DNA of 64,000 bases, from positions 627,010 to 691,009 of the forward strand of contig JH720297.1 of NCBI GenBank assembly GCA_000231825.2. The letters run 5' to 3'. Of this stretch, positions 1 to 26,419 are shown piece by piece. Position 1 is the stretch's first letter. Every line of letters starts with the position of its first letter. The notes beneath the pieces are model-generated. The model made no database searches. It saw only the letters and a program-made list of their open reading frames with translations, and was not told the origin of the DNA. The stretch comes from Tetrahymena elliotti 4EA. Its lineage: Eukaryota; Ciliophora; Oligohymenophorea; Hymenostomatida; Tetrahymenidae. The position numbers were made by a program, and so were the translations under genes.

Positions 1-130
1 ATACCAATAAACTAAGTCTCCTAAATATATTTAATAAATTCAAAAAAGTTTTATTTAAAAAATTAAAAAATATTTATAACAACTATTTCAAGTTCAGCTT
101 CGCCTTACAACCTAGTTTAATTGCATATTT

Positions 131-1327
131 ATGACACCTCTACAAATTAAACTTTTATTAGTAGCTCAGGTTATATGTGGTCTTTCTAGTGGCCTGCTCT
201 ATAAGTAACAACAAAGAAGTATTGTGAATGGAGTTGAATTTAATCACCCTTTTATGTAGACTTATCTGATGTTTATTGGAGAAGCACTTTGCTACGTTCT
301 CTTCATATTCTATAAAAAATTTAAACCTGAGCAATACAAAAAAGAGTGTGAAGATGGAGTTAAAGAAGGACTTTCTCTAAATCCCAGTAAATGGTTATTC
401 GCTATCCCAGCTTTCTGTGATTTCACTACTACAACTGTAGGCTTCTTTGCTATGTATATGATGCCTCTCTCGATCAACTATATGATTAATGGTGGTAATC
501 TTATAGTCATTTCAGCTTTTTCAGTCATCTTTTTAAAGAAGGTCTTGTATCGTCATCACTACATGGGACTTTTCTTTAATATTCTTGGTTTAGTAGTTAT
601 CGGCGTCAGTGCTTTGGTAAATTCTAGTGATGAAGATAACAGTGCTCTCTTACTTGGTATTATCTTATAATGTTGCACATTCTTTACTGGATCTACCTAG
701 AGTATTGTAGAAGAAAAACTCTTCAGAAATTATCATCTCAATCCTTTTGAATTTGTAGGTTATGAAGGGTTCTGGGGTTTAATTATCACTATGGCAGGAT
801 TAAATATTTATGTCCATATTGATTGTCCTAGTGTCATCTCAGACTGTCCTGATGGTAAAATGGAATCAGTACCTGGATTTTTTGATCAAGTTTTTACTAT
901 GGAAGGCCAATACCAACCTACTCTTTTGATTGTAGTTATTTTAACCATCTTTGCTATTTTCTTCTTAAATGGTATTTCGTTATCTATCACCAAGTATTTG
1001 AGTGCTCTCACAAGAAGTGTTGTTAGTTCTTTAGTTCCTTTTGCTGTATGGATGGCTACTCTAGCCCTTGGTTGGGAAGAATTCAATTACATATAACTAA
1101 TTGGTTATATAATTATCACAATCGGTACACTTATTTACAATGAAATTATCTCTATTCCCATATTTAACATGAATTATTATACCAAAGAAAATATTGCTAA
1201 AAGAGAAAAAATTTACTCTGAAAAACCAGCTGTGACTCTTGATTTACCTAATTATGAAGAAAATGTAAAAATTAATGATCCATAGTTAAATAATGTAGTC
1301 AGTGCTGAAACACAACAAGCTTCATGA
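131..1327 (+). CDS. SLC35F6-like multi-pass membrane transporter
   Basis: Single-exon gene of 398 codons with TAA/TAG read as Gln, ending at TGA 1325-1327. It is a hydrophobic protein with about ten membrane segments. It resembles the SLC35F6 (ANT2-binding protein) branch of the drug/metabolite transporter superfamily. Features I recognise from that family are an N-terminal HPFMQTYLMFIGE stretch, the CDFTTTTVGFFAMY helix, the VEEKLFRNYHLNPFEFVGYEG loop and a late helix with SITKYLSALTRSVV followed by ALGWEEFNYIQLIGY. Family members sit in endomembranes, lysosomes or mitochondria; the substrate is unknown and I infer none. The start at 131 is the first Met before the first helix. The C-terminal tail after the last helix (about 60 residues) is hydrophilic and not conserved. 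No intron is needed. Confidence 0.88.
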
Positions 1328-2397
1328 AAGAAATTAACAAAAAACTTACTACAAATTTATAAGGAAAATACTTTATATATTATAAAAAATAAAAAATTAA
1401 CATTTTTATGTTTAAATTCTTGCAAATGCGAATATGCTGTGTTATGTTATAAATTACGTTACTTAATTTAATAATTTAACTCTCTTATTTTTCATAAAAG
1501 CTTGCTTTATTATTTTCACTTTTATTTTTCAATTTATAAATCAAATTTTACTTTTTGATAGGTTTTTATTTGATTTTAAAATAAAAATTTTCAATTTAAA
1601 TGAAAGTTTATTAAAAATTTTTATTAAATGACTTAAAAAAAAATAATAAATTAATTCTTTAATTATTTGATATTGTTATTGATTATGAAGTTAAATATTT
1701 CTTGATGATTTTTTATTAAAAAAAACTTAATTTTTGATAAATAAAAATTGAATTAATACTCTCAATTCCAAATCAAAACCTTTTATTTTACTTTTGTCAT
1801 AAAAATTTGTTTTATTATTTTGTTGTTTGAATATTTTCATTTAAAATATTAGATTTTTCTTTTATTTTTGACTTGTTTTATTAATCTTTAAGAAAATTTT
1901 AATTTACAGATTTTTTAAAAATGTCATATTATAGAAATGAAATAACTTAAAAATTTTTTGATTAAATAAATTCGCTAAATATTTCATTTTAAAAAGAGCT
2001 TATAAAATTTACATTTCTTAATAAATTTATGGTTTTTTTAAAAATAAAAATTTAATTTTCATTCTAATTTCAAACCAATAGTTTCTTTAATATTTTTCAA
2101 TAGGAATAGTTTTATTATCTTGCAATTCTTCTTTTTCTAAAACAAAAATTTTAAATAATATCACCTCATTTATAGAAGTAAAATATTTTTTAATAAGAAA
2201 TTAATTATTTGAAATAATTATTTCTTATCAAATTAACTAAGAGCTTATTTCCTTTATGTAGATTTTAAGAATTGAAAATTTGATAAAAAGTAATTTAATT
2301 TAGATTCTTAATTCCAATTTTAAAGCTATACAAATTTATCTATAAATATTAAGAATACTATTTTTTTATTATTTTCTAACACATCATTTTAAATTTT
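1328..2397. other. Intergenic, AT-rich, with degenerate repeats
   Basis: Roughly 1.07 kb separating the convergent transporter and ferredoxin genes. No coding frame with plausible codon use is visible on either strand. Three or four loosely similar stretches (around 1550, 1730, 2030 and 2275) share blocks resembling TTGATAAATAAAAATT followed by TTAATT and CAATTCCAAAT. This suggests old, diverged tandem duplication. Both 3' ends and any polyadenylation signals must lie here, but none can be singled out in such AT-rich DNA. Confidence 0.5.
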
Positions 2398-2895
2398 TCA
2401 ATGGGGCTTGGGTTTATGACCATCAACATAAAAGTTTCTTGTAGCTTTTGGTAAAGTTATTTTAGCACCTTCAAATAATTTAGAAACTTTAACTTAACAT
2501 CCAAGTCTACTAGTATCAGTTAAACCATATGCTAAATCTAATAAATCTTCTTCTTCCATAGTTGGAGGTTCAATATTATCATAAATTTTATCTTCTAAAA
2601 TAACATGACAAGTAGAGCAAGCCAAAGACATTTCACAAGCTCCTTCTAAATCAATTTCATTTTAATGTGCTATCTCCAAAATATTTTCTCCTTCTTTTGC
2701 TTTAACTTCAACTGATTTTCCATCCTTATTCACAAAATAAAAAGTAATATTTTTATCATCTTATGAGGCAAAATTGAACAAAACATTTCTAGTTAACTAT
2801 TTGCTTTAGTTATTGAATTATATTAAATTAAAGTTTCTAAGTTGCTTGAAATAACTTTAGCTAGCTAACTTATTGAATAATCTTGAAACTATCAT
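2398..2895 (-). CDS. Mitochondrial adrenodoxin-type [2Fe-2S] ferredoxin
   Basis: Uninterrupted 165-residue frame on the minus strand, start codon 2893-2895, TGA at 2398-2400. The N-terminal 45 residues are rich in Arg, Lys, Ser, Asn and Gln with no acids until the mature part, as expected of a mitochondrial presequence. The mature part has the adrenodoxin/Yah1 cluster signature: Cys87, Cys93 and Cys96 in [16 protein letters not shown], and the distal Cys133 in SRLGCQVK. Acidic residues EEEDLLDLA that usually contact the reductase and P450 partner lie between them. The C-terminal DGHKPKPH is also family-like. Such ferredoxins supply electrons for Fe-S cluster assembly on the Isu scaffold and for heme A synthesis in the matrix. 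The gene is divergent from the SPF30-like gene. The next in-frame upstream codons give a TGA with no other Met, so the start is well supported. Confidence 0.93.
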
Positions 2896-3688
2896 ACTTT
2901 ATTTGGTAAAATAAGTTGACTTTTATATTATTTTTTTAGTAAATTAATATATCTTTCAATTAATTACTAAAAATTTTTATGAAATTTCGCGAAAAAGTCA
3001 ATTTAATAACAGGCTCAATATTTATTTAAAGCCATAAAATAAATTCATTTCCAATTAAAATTAAGTTTTTAACTAAATATTATATTCTATATTTTTATAA
3101 TCTAACTGAATATTCTTGCAAAAGTTCTTTGAGAACTAATTCTATTTAATAAATTTCCCAAAAATATTTTATTTCAAATTATTTTTAATCAGATATTCCA
3201 TCAGAAATTACTTTATAAAACACTTACCATCTTACTATTATTGTAATATTTATTAATTCTTTATGTGTTTCAATGAAAACTTATTTTATAGAAGGAAATT
3301 TATTAGAATTTATAAATAAAATAATAGAAAGATCAATGAAGGATAGTTTTTAGTATTCAAAACTAAAATGAAATTTCTGCATTTTATTAAAATAAGAAAT
3401 GAAAATAGTTTTATTAACTAAACAATAAATAGACTCCTTTTCAGTATAAATTATTTGAGATTTTAGTAATAGGTTTAATACGAAAAAGAAATAGTTTAAA
3501 AATCAGCATTGTTAAATTTGTTATAATTGCTTTTTTATCTTTTTTTTGAAGATGACTGACTGACTAACTTGATTATTAAACAGTTTATGAAAGAAAAAAG
3601 TATTTATTTTTTTATTAAAAATTTTTGTCTACAAAATTTAGTTTTTGATAAATCATAAAAAGGAAATAGTGAATTAATATTTTTAAAA
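2896..3688. promoter_or_regulatory. Divergent intergenic region (ferredoxin / SPF30-like)
   Basis: About 790 bases between two divergent start codons, so it must carry both 5' leaders and both promoters. It is extremely AT-rich with many A- and T-runs. No TATA-like or other motif can be distinguished from the background, and I see no gene in it. Confidence 0.45.
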
Positions 3689-4762
3689 ATGGATCCCTCA
3701 AAAAAAGTCAAAAAGAATGATGGAACAGGAAGTACTGTTGAAAAGGAGTAGGAAAATAACGAAGAAGGCGAAGACAAGGGCTAGGAAAAGCAACCTATTG
3801 AATAGATCAATAGAGAAGTTATGATTCCTGAGTATTAAAAATTGATAGAATATAAAAATAATTTAGTAAAGTTAGATACATTGATATAAATAGAATCTAA
3901 TGAAGAACAATTGGAAGAACTTAGATCTTTGAAAACTGATTTAGAAAATGCTATTCAACTTTAAGAGTAAGAAATTAAGACAAAGTAGAATAACGAATAC
4001 TTCTTCTTTAACACTGAAGCTATTCAAGCTGAACATGTGAATAGATTATGCAAGGTATTCTATGAAAGTGATCTCAAGTGGTATCATGGTATTATTACTT
4101 ATGTGGATAATGATGAGCAAAAAGTTAATGTTTAGATCATCGGTTATAGAGATATTATTACAGTTAATTCAGCCTACACTAAACTTAAACCAAAACCTGA
4201 TCCTGAATTATTTTAACCTGGTTTTGCATGTGAAGCCATTTATCCTGATGATGGTAAATACTATCCTTGCATCATCGAAAAAATTACAGAAGATGGAAGA
4301 TATGTTATTAAGTTTAAAAAGTATAATAATAAAGAAGAAGTTAGCATTTACTTACTAAGAGAATCTAGAAAAACCTAACAAGACCACAGAAAAAAGCGTA
4401 CTTTTGATGATCTTACTGAATTCAAAGTTCCTGATAACTTAAAGATTCTTCCCAACGATGCTGAAGCAGTGCGTCTAACAAAGAAAAAGAAAGTAAAAGC
4501 TCTCAAGCAACAATTCAAATAAGCATAAATTGAAAAACTTTAATCCGAAAAATAAAGCAAGTGGAATGACTTTAAAAATAATGCATCAAACAAAAAAGTT
4601 GGTCATTTCTAAACCAAGAATAGCCAAAAATCTATTTTCTAATCTCCTGAAACTATTGAAGGTAAAGTTGGTGTTACAGGTTCTGGTAAGGGTATGACTA
4701 ACTTTTCTGTAAGAAACTTACAAGCTATGCAAGATAACTCTCATCTCTCTCGTTTATTTTGA
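3689..4762 (+). CDS. Tudor-domain splicing factor, SPF30/SMNDC1-like
   Basis: Intron-free 357-residue protein, ATG at 3689, TGA at 4760. A charged N-terminus is followed by a coiled-coil-like stretch (residues about 50-110, LVKLDTLIQIESNEEQLEEL). Two Tudor-like segments follow: about 130-170 (KWYHGIITYVDNDEQKVNVQ) and about 175-225 (GFACEAIYPDDGKYYPCII, then GRYVIKFKKYNNKEEV). The second matches the SMN-type Tudor fold that binds symmetrically dimethylated arginine on Sm proteins. After a basic KRTFDD/KKKKVKALKQQFK region, the C-terminus keeps KSIFQSPETIEGKVGVTGSGKGMT and SVRNL, the hallmark tail of SPF30, which is needed for tri-snRNP recruitment to the prespliceosome. The extra N-terminal Tudor-like unit and the acidic leader make it longer than human SPF30 (238 residues). 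The short internal frame 4062-4358 is an out-of-frame shadow of this gene. Confidence 0.88.
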
Positions 4763-6477
4763 GATAGATTAACTTAACACAAATATAAATACAGGCTTTC
4801 TTATATATTAAATAATTTATCTACTAAATTAAATTCACTACATTTATTATTGCTAAGTCATCCCAAATTAAATCTTGCTTTATTAGTTTATGTCAAATTA
4901 TGTTGTCGTCTATCTATCTATCTATCTATTCAATTTTTTTATCAAATTTTAAAATTCTAGAAATAGGTAAAAACTCTTAACAAAGATTAGTTCAATCCTT
5001 ATCTTTAATAATTTAAAAAAAATAATTAATCATAACCTTGAAAGAAGATTTTAATCAAATTTAAACTACTTTCTCAAAGACTAAAAATGATTTTTTATCT
5101 AAATCTAAACTATTTGAGAAATAAAATGTGCATCTATTCTAACTTAACTTATTTATTATTTAACAATTCTGAGATAAATAAATTTAAAATATATTTTTTA
5201 ATGATGATAAGAAATTAAAATCTTCTAAAATAATTACTGAATTGTTGTAATAAGCAATCTTAAAATTAAAATTTTCAATAATTATCCAATATTTAGTTCT
5301 TTTTACATTTTTTTTGTTAAAATATTACATAAATTTGATTTATTAAAATAGAAAGATTATAATTTATTTTTCTTAATAAATATATGATTAGTTTAGGAAT
5401 AAAATTATTCAAATAATTATAGATTATTATGAAAGCTAATTTATAAATAAATTTAATAAGAAAGATTATTAAATAAGTAAGTAATTAAAGTCTTTTAATA
5501 CCTATTTAAAAATTAAAAAGAAATATTGAAATGCTTATTCTTAAATTTATTATTAGCATTTCATGTAGGCAAAAGTAAGAAATTAAAAAATTTCATTTTA
5601 AAAATAAATTTATTTGGGCTTGAATTCAAAAAAATACACTATTAATTTGTTTTTTTAAATTTATTAATTACTTTTAATCAGATATTTTTTTTAATTAAAA
5701 TTAAAGCCAAAAATATAAAAAAAGGACATAAAATAGTTTTTTAATTTTTTTGATACTATTCTACTCGTTCATATTCATGCAGATAATCTTTAGACAATTT
5801 TTGAAAGAAGAAAAATGAATCAATCTCAAAAAAGAGTCTTTTGATTTAGAATATTATGTTTTTGTTTGCTTGTTATTATTCTAAATTAATTGGAATTTGA
5901 ATAGCTTTTTTATTTACATGTCTTAATTTCAAAGTTATTAAATAAATGATAAATGAAATGAATGTTTTTATCAGTTTAAATCAATCAAGCTTATTTCAAC
6001 ATATTTAAATTTTTAATTTTATCATTTTTTTAAATTTTTTAACTTTTAGGGAGAATGAATGAATGAAATAATGAATAATGCTTTAAATTAAAAAAATCAA
6101 AGAAAAAATCTATCTATCTAACCTTGAAATATATTTCGTCTCTCTGTTCTGATAAAAGAAATAAACAAAAAGATTTACTAATAAATTGAATAAAGACTTT
6201 AAGATAAAGGTAATACTTAATATAGTAAAAAACATAACAAAATCAATTAGCATCTATTATAAACAAACAAAAAATATTGACTACTTGTTATCTAAATCTT
6301 CAGAAATAAAGAAAGATTGATCAGATAAAAGCAAAATAAAAAAGAAAAAGTACTCAAAAGCAAAAAAAGGTAATAGAGTGAAAGGTCAGTTAGAATAAAG
6401 CAAGCGAAGTTTCATTGTAATTAATAAGGCGAAGAAAAAAATAAATAAAATAAGGAAGCAAGTGAAATTTTGTAGCC
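4763..6477. other. Intergenic, AT-rich, microsatellites only
   Basis: About 1.7 kb between the SPF30-like stop and the HECT ligase start. It contains a (TATC)n tract at about 4909-4929, a GAATGAAT tract near 6052-6080 and TCTATCTATC near 6110. The last ~300 bases before 6478 become A- and AAG-rich, as expected of a transcribed 5' leader. No supported coding frame was seen. Confidence 0.5.
4909..4929. repeat. (TATC)n microsatellite
   Basis: Five tandem TATC units in the 3' flank of the SPF30-like gene. Confidence 0.9.
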
Positions 6478-21209
<14,732 letters not shown>

Positions 21210-22113
21210 TATAAAACATAGGACAGTAGATAAATGCGAAATGCTGTTTGCATTAAAAAATAATTAGATTTAAATTATTTTGAATTATTCAAAATTTATT
21301 ACTTATTTTTCATAATAATATTGTAAAAAAACATTCATATTGTTAAAATTATAAAATTCACATTACTAACTCACTATTAAATAAATAGTAATTATTTATC
21401 TTTATTTATTTTTTTAAGAACTTCATAACAATTTTTATTTCGGAAAACAAACAAAAAAAATAATTAATTAGCTTAAAAATAAAAGAAAATTTAATCATAA
21501 ACTGTAAGACTAGCTAAGTTTTACAATTTAAAAAAGGGGATTTAAATTTTTAGACAAAATTGCAAAAATACTTCAAAGAAAAAGAAATTTAGCTCAAAAT
21601 TTCTTGATCTAAAAAATATTTTTTAAAAAGATTTTAAGATTGAAAAATTCTTATCTTTTACTGAAATTAAGTGTCTATTTTAAGAATAGAAAGAAAAGCA
21701 CAAAAACAAGATTATTACCTATTTCTGATAAATTATTTGTAAGTATTTTTAATGCTTTTAATAATGAATTCAATTACCCTAAGAAAATAACTTTAATATT
21801 TTTTAATGAAAAATTCATTTAAAATTTTAGTTTATTTATGTCATTAAAAATGAATTAATTAAAAATATCAGTGGTTGAGCTAATTTAATATTAATTATTT
21901 TTGTGATAAGTTAAGTAATTGATTAATCATTCATTAAATTATTAACTAGACCTTTTTTGCTTTACTTTATTTACTAAAAAATTATTATTTTTGAAGCAAA
22001 GTTATTAAAAAAAACAAGAAGCCCTACTAATTAAATTTAGAATAAAGATTACCTTTCATTTTTTATTTACGATTTGAATTTTTATAGCAAGAAATAAATC
22101 TTAGTAGATTCAT
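21210..22113. other. Intergenic between HECT ligase and ion channel
   Basis: About 900 bases of AT-rich sequence holding the 3' end of the ligase and the promoter of the channel. A 60-codon frame at 21640-21822 has no family resemblance, and I do not consider it a gene. Confidence 0.5.
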
Positions 22114-25100
22114 ATGCTTCAACAACTAGCTAAAAATTAATCATTTGAGTAATCAGATCTTGCAAGCGCTAATGATCATTAAAAAGGTGATAATATATCT
22201 GCAAAAGATAATAAATCAATCAAAGGAAATGAACTATAGTAAGTGGTTTTTAAAGTAAAACTGAAGAAACAAATTAAAAATATAGCTAACTAAACAAGCA
22301 ATAGGAGATTTTAGTTGCTGAATGAAGGAAAATACTAGTATCTGAATGATAAATCTACTGATAAGCCAATTCAATAGATAATTCATGCTGATCAAAGCTA
22401 TGTAGAACTAGAGGATAAGAAAGATAATTAATTAATTGTTGATAAAATTAGAGAGCTCCTTTCAAACAAAAAAAGGATTAATTTTTTTAAAAAACTTCCA
22501 GTTTTTTCTCCTTCCAATATCATAAAGTTATTATGGGATATTACTACTAATTTTTTATCTTTGATTGTGATGTTCTTCATTCCTATAAGCTTTATTTACA
22601 ATATTCCTCTCTATAAATATCTGCAATATGGCTTGAACTATATCATTCCTGTATTTTTAGTTCTTGATTTTTTTGTAAGTTGTAATACGAGCTATTATGA
22701 AAAAGGAAGACATATATTTAAAAGATAAAGAATTGTCAAGCATTTTTTTTAAAACAATTTTTTTTCAGACATCCTTCCTATAATTATTTACTTTGCTCTT
22801 ATTATTTTCTAGCACAAAACTTCTATATTAAGACTATTGGCTTTCTTTTTTTACTTAAAGCTGAATTCAATATGGAGAATTTTTAGGAAATTTGAAGAAA
22901 GCACTTCTTTAGGAAGACTAGTTATAAATATTATAGAGCTTATCTAGCTACTTACTTTGATATTAATAGTATCACACTTATTTGCATCTATTTGGCTTTT
23001 CATTGGTTTAAATGGTTCTTAATATTATCAAAACACTTGGATATAGTAGAGGTAATTAGTAAATGAGGACTGGAAAATATAATATCTTAATTCATTTTAC
23101 TACTCAATAGTAACTATGAATACAGTTGGTTATGGAGATGTAACTCCCACAAACGAACTAGAAATGGTATTTTCTGTTAGTGCTATTATGGTATGCTGTG
23201 GTATTTTTGCTTACTCTCTTAATTAAATTGGTAATTAATTTTCTCTTTTTAAAAATAAAATCTATCTAATTAAAAAGCATAATAATACTCCATCGATCAA
23301 ATTAATTATTTAATTAATAATTAATCTAACAATTTTTTCTGTTATTTGTATTAATTCAACTTTAAATGACAATAAATTTCTTCAAATAAATTATACCATA
23401 AAATTACTTTATTTCAAAAAAAAATTAATTTAAAAATTAAAAAAAAATATTTTTTTTTTCATTTAAAAAAATAAGTTTTTAAAAAGTGGTTTATGATTGA
23501 TTTAATAGAGATTAAAGTTAATTTTATATTTATTTTGATAGGTAGTATATTTGACTCATTTTTTTAGCTAGAAACAGAACTTAGAAAAAATATGAATACT
23601 ATTAATAGTTATATGAAAACTAAAAAAGTTTCTCAAAGACTTTAATATTAAGTGAGATAATATCTAGATTTTTATTGGAGAGAAGAGTATTGTAATAATT
23701 TTGAAGTGTAAATGAAAATAATTAATTAGCTATCAGATGGGTTAAAGGAGACTCTCTTAATGGAAGCCAATAAAATTGCGCTCATTGATTCACCTATTTT
23801 TAGAGAAAATTTCGGTAAATCTGTAATTGCAAAGACTGTACCTTTAATTAAAGAAATTCGATTCAATCCAGAAGAAAAAATATTTTCATAGGATGACTTG
23901 GATGATAATAATATTTATTTCATAGAACAAGGAAGAGTAGAAGTTCAGAGTTTTTATGCTCATCCTATTGTTAAAAAGTAAAAAATGATAAATTGCTTGC
24001 AAAGATTGTAAAAAGGATAAAGTTTTGGGGAGATAAGCTTTTTCACTGGATAACCAAGAAAATTTACTATTAGGAGCTTAGAATTTTCAACAATATTAGC
24101 CATAAAAAGAAGTGATTTTATATAACTATTATAAGAATTCCCTGACGATTATGAGAAATTTTGTATGATTAGAGACGAAATAATAAATAATTTAGATTAT
24201 CGTAATATAGGATTTAGTTGCTATGCTTGTGGTAAAGAGACTCATAGCATTGGAGAATGTCCTATAATACACTTTATACCAAAAAAAGAAAAAATAATAA
24301 GAGATTTTGCTGGTGGTAAATTGCATGAAAGATAATTTTTTAAAAGAAAAGCATACAAATAATGTTTTAACTAATTAAAATTGGAAGAAATCAGTAAAAA
24401 ATTTTCTTAAAACTAATAAACAGATATAGAATAATATATTGATGATTATCTTTAAGATTTAGATGACAGTGAAAGTGATAGCAGCTAAATATTGAAATTA
24501 GAAGAATAAACAATCAATAATCATGATAAAAATAATGATTAGTCAATTTATGATTAATTTAGCAGATCATAATCAGTGAGTTCTTTAGTAAATTAAAACA
24601 TTAATACCACAAATGCAAATAACTTTAACACCACTAATAATATTAACAATACAGCTAATAACATAAGTAACACTAACAATACTATATGTAATAACCCAAC
24701 AAACAATAATATTAATATTATGGAAAGCAATGATATATTATCATAAAGCTAAAAAAGTAATTTAATTAGAGTAAGTGAATAAAAAATAGAATAAACAAAA
24801 CAAAAATAAAATCTTGAAGGGCCTTAAATGAATACTTTTTAGCAATTGCTTCCTAAAATGCCTTCAAATACATCTTTTACGGACAAATTATTTAAGGAAA
24901 CGAACTAGCATGATGAATAGTCAATTTATTAAGAATAACTGAATTCAAATTAATTAATCGACTAAAATATGAGGAGAAGGCCAAGTTAATTCAAAATAAG
25001 ATAGATCTAAATAGAGAAAGACAAAGAAGAATTTAATAAAAATCAAAAAAAGAATTCAAGTACTCCTGTTTCAATTAATCATATTTCTGATTTGAATTTT

Positions 25101-25919
25101 TAGGAAAATAAAATAGGATTAACAAATAATGATTGTAAAACAAATTTAACTAAATAAGCATCTAATGCCATCAGCAATTAGATTTTAATGATCAAGCATT
25201 AAAGTTAGCTAAATACATAATATAGCTAACTAAAAAGTGGAATTAATGGCATTCATAATTTAGGATTTCAAAGGGCTAGACACTCAGTTTAACTTTTAGA
25301 AAATACTTTGACAGGCTTAATGCAAAATGTAAAAATTAGAAATTCTGAGAAAATTAAAAATTAGAATTAAGCAGATGAAGATATTCTCATTTAAAATTTT
25401 TTGAATGAACAATTAAAACAAATTAAAGGATTTTAAGAGGATTTAAAAATAGAAATAGAAACAGATTCAATAAAAGAATTTAAAATTTATAATCCAAAAC
25501 ATAACTTTTCATAAATTGCAGAGAAAATAAAACAGCAGTAGCAAATTTAATAATAAAAACTCAAGGAACAATCATAAATTGTGAGAAAGATTATCAAAAA
25601 ACCTACAACTAAAGCAAATCCTCTAAAGAAAGAAGATATTGATTTAAATATAGAAACAAGGACCCCTGAAAAAAGCCCTACATAAAGCAAAAAATTTCAC
25701 TTTGAACTAAATATTTGTAAAAATTAAAATATCTCTACAAACCAAACTAATGATCATTATGAAGAAAAAGTAAAAACTGAAAATTATTCAAATATTATCA
25801 ATTTATCAATGACATAAAACACTAATCAATGCAACTATTATGAAGAAACTTCCAAAGATATGATATAAATCAATAATTTTGAAGCATTAGAAAATAAAAG
25901 ATAAAAATACTATGATTGA
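22114..25919 (+). CDS. Voltage-gated-type K+ channel with CNBD-like domain and CCHC zinc knuckle
   Basis: Two exons, 22114-23230 and 23542-25919, joined in phase 1 to give 1164 residues. A polar ~130-residue N-terminus precedes the six-helix core, in which the S4-like segment contains RLLAFFFYLKLNSIWRIFRKF. The pore reads YYSIVTMNTVGYGDVTPTNE, and the TVGYGD filter (residues 337-342) indicates K+ selectivity. After S6 (ending SLNQIG, where the intron lies) comes a C-linker with YQVRQYLDFYW and a cyclic-nucleotide-binding-like fold (about 460-590). This has FGEISFFTGQPRKFTIRS in place of the usual FGE..ALL...R(T/S)A phosphate-binding cassette, so ligand binding is doubtful. It is followed directly by a CCHC zinc knuckle CYACGKETHSIGEC (599-612). 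The ~550-residue tail is Asn/Gln/Ser-rich and probably disordered. Ciliates carry many such plasma or ciliary membrane channels. The acceptor at 23541 restores frame exactly. Confidence 0.9.
23231..23541 (+). other. Intron of the K+ channel gene
   Basis: 311-base phase-1 intron (GTAATT..TTTTGATAG). It sits just after the S6 helix, separating the pore module from the C-linker and CNBD module. Confidence 0.85.
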
Positions 25920-26419
25920 AAACAAGATTAAATCTAAATAATTCTTATTTAAATACAAATAGTTAAAAATTCAATTTAAATTAAACACCTATTGTTTTCT
26001 TTTTTCTTAAAATTTGAATTATATATATATAGTACCCTAGGGTACTGCCTAATAGTAAATTTTTTAAAAAAATTATTAATTAATACTGGATCAGATGAAT
26101 AAAATAAAAGGTATGTTTATAAATAGAATAAAACAATACAATATCTTTAATAGTTTTCAATATTATTTTTGAAAAAAAATGTTTTATTCTTAATATGAAA
26201 ATGACTTCAAAAATAGATAATTTTTACAACTAAATATTTTAACTTTTTTATAATTCTTTAATATATTTAAAAATTTTTTTATCTTACTGCTACACCATTT
26301 CCTCTTTTATAATATGAATTTGTTTAAAATCAGTTTAATAGTATTTTTCAAATATATTTACGATAGGGAAAGTTTTAAGTATCTCATTTTGGTACATAAT
26401 ATTAATTTTTCTACAAGTA
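25920..26419. other. Channel 3' flank; holds a perfect 16-bp palindrome
   Basis: AT-rich sequence between the channel stop and the relic gene on the other strand. The only outstanding feature is AGTACCCTAGGGTACT at 26031-26046. No gene seen. Confidence 0.5.
26031..26046. repeat. Perfect 16-bp palindrome AGTACCCTAGGGTACT
   Basis: Self-complementary over all 16 bases with eight G/C, directly after an ATATATATAT run and 112 bases past the channel stop codon. In surroundings of about 20 percent GC it stands out. It could be a protein-binding palindrome or a hairpin in the channel's 3' UTR. No function is shown by sequence alone. Confidence 0.85.

Noticed and set aside
21640..21822. 60-codon frame between the HECT ligase and the channel
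   Set aside because: No start context, motif or continuation; Phe/Lys/Leu composition typical of chance AT-rich frames.
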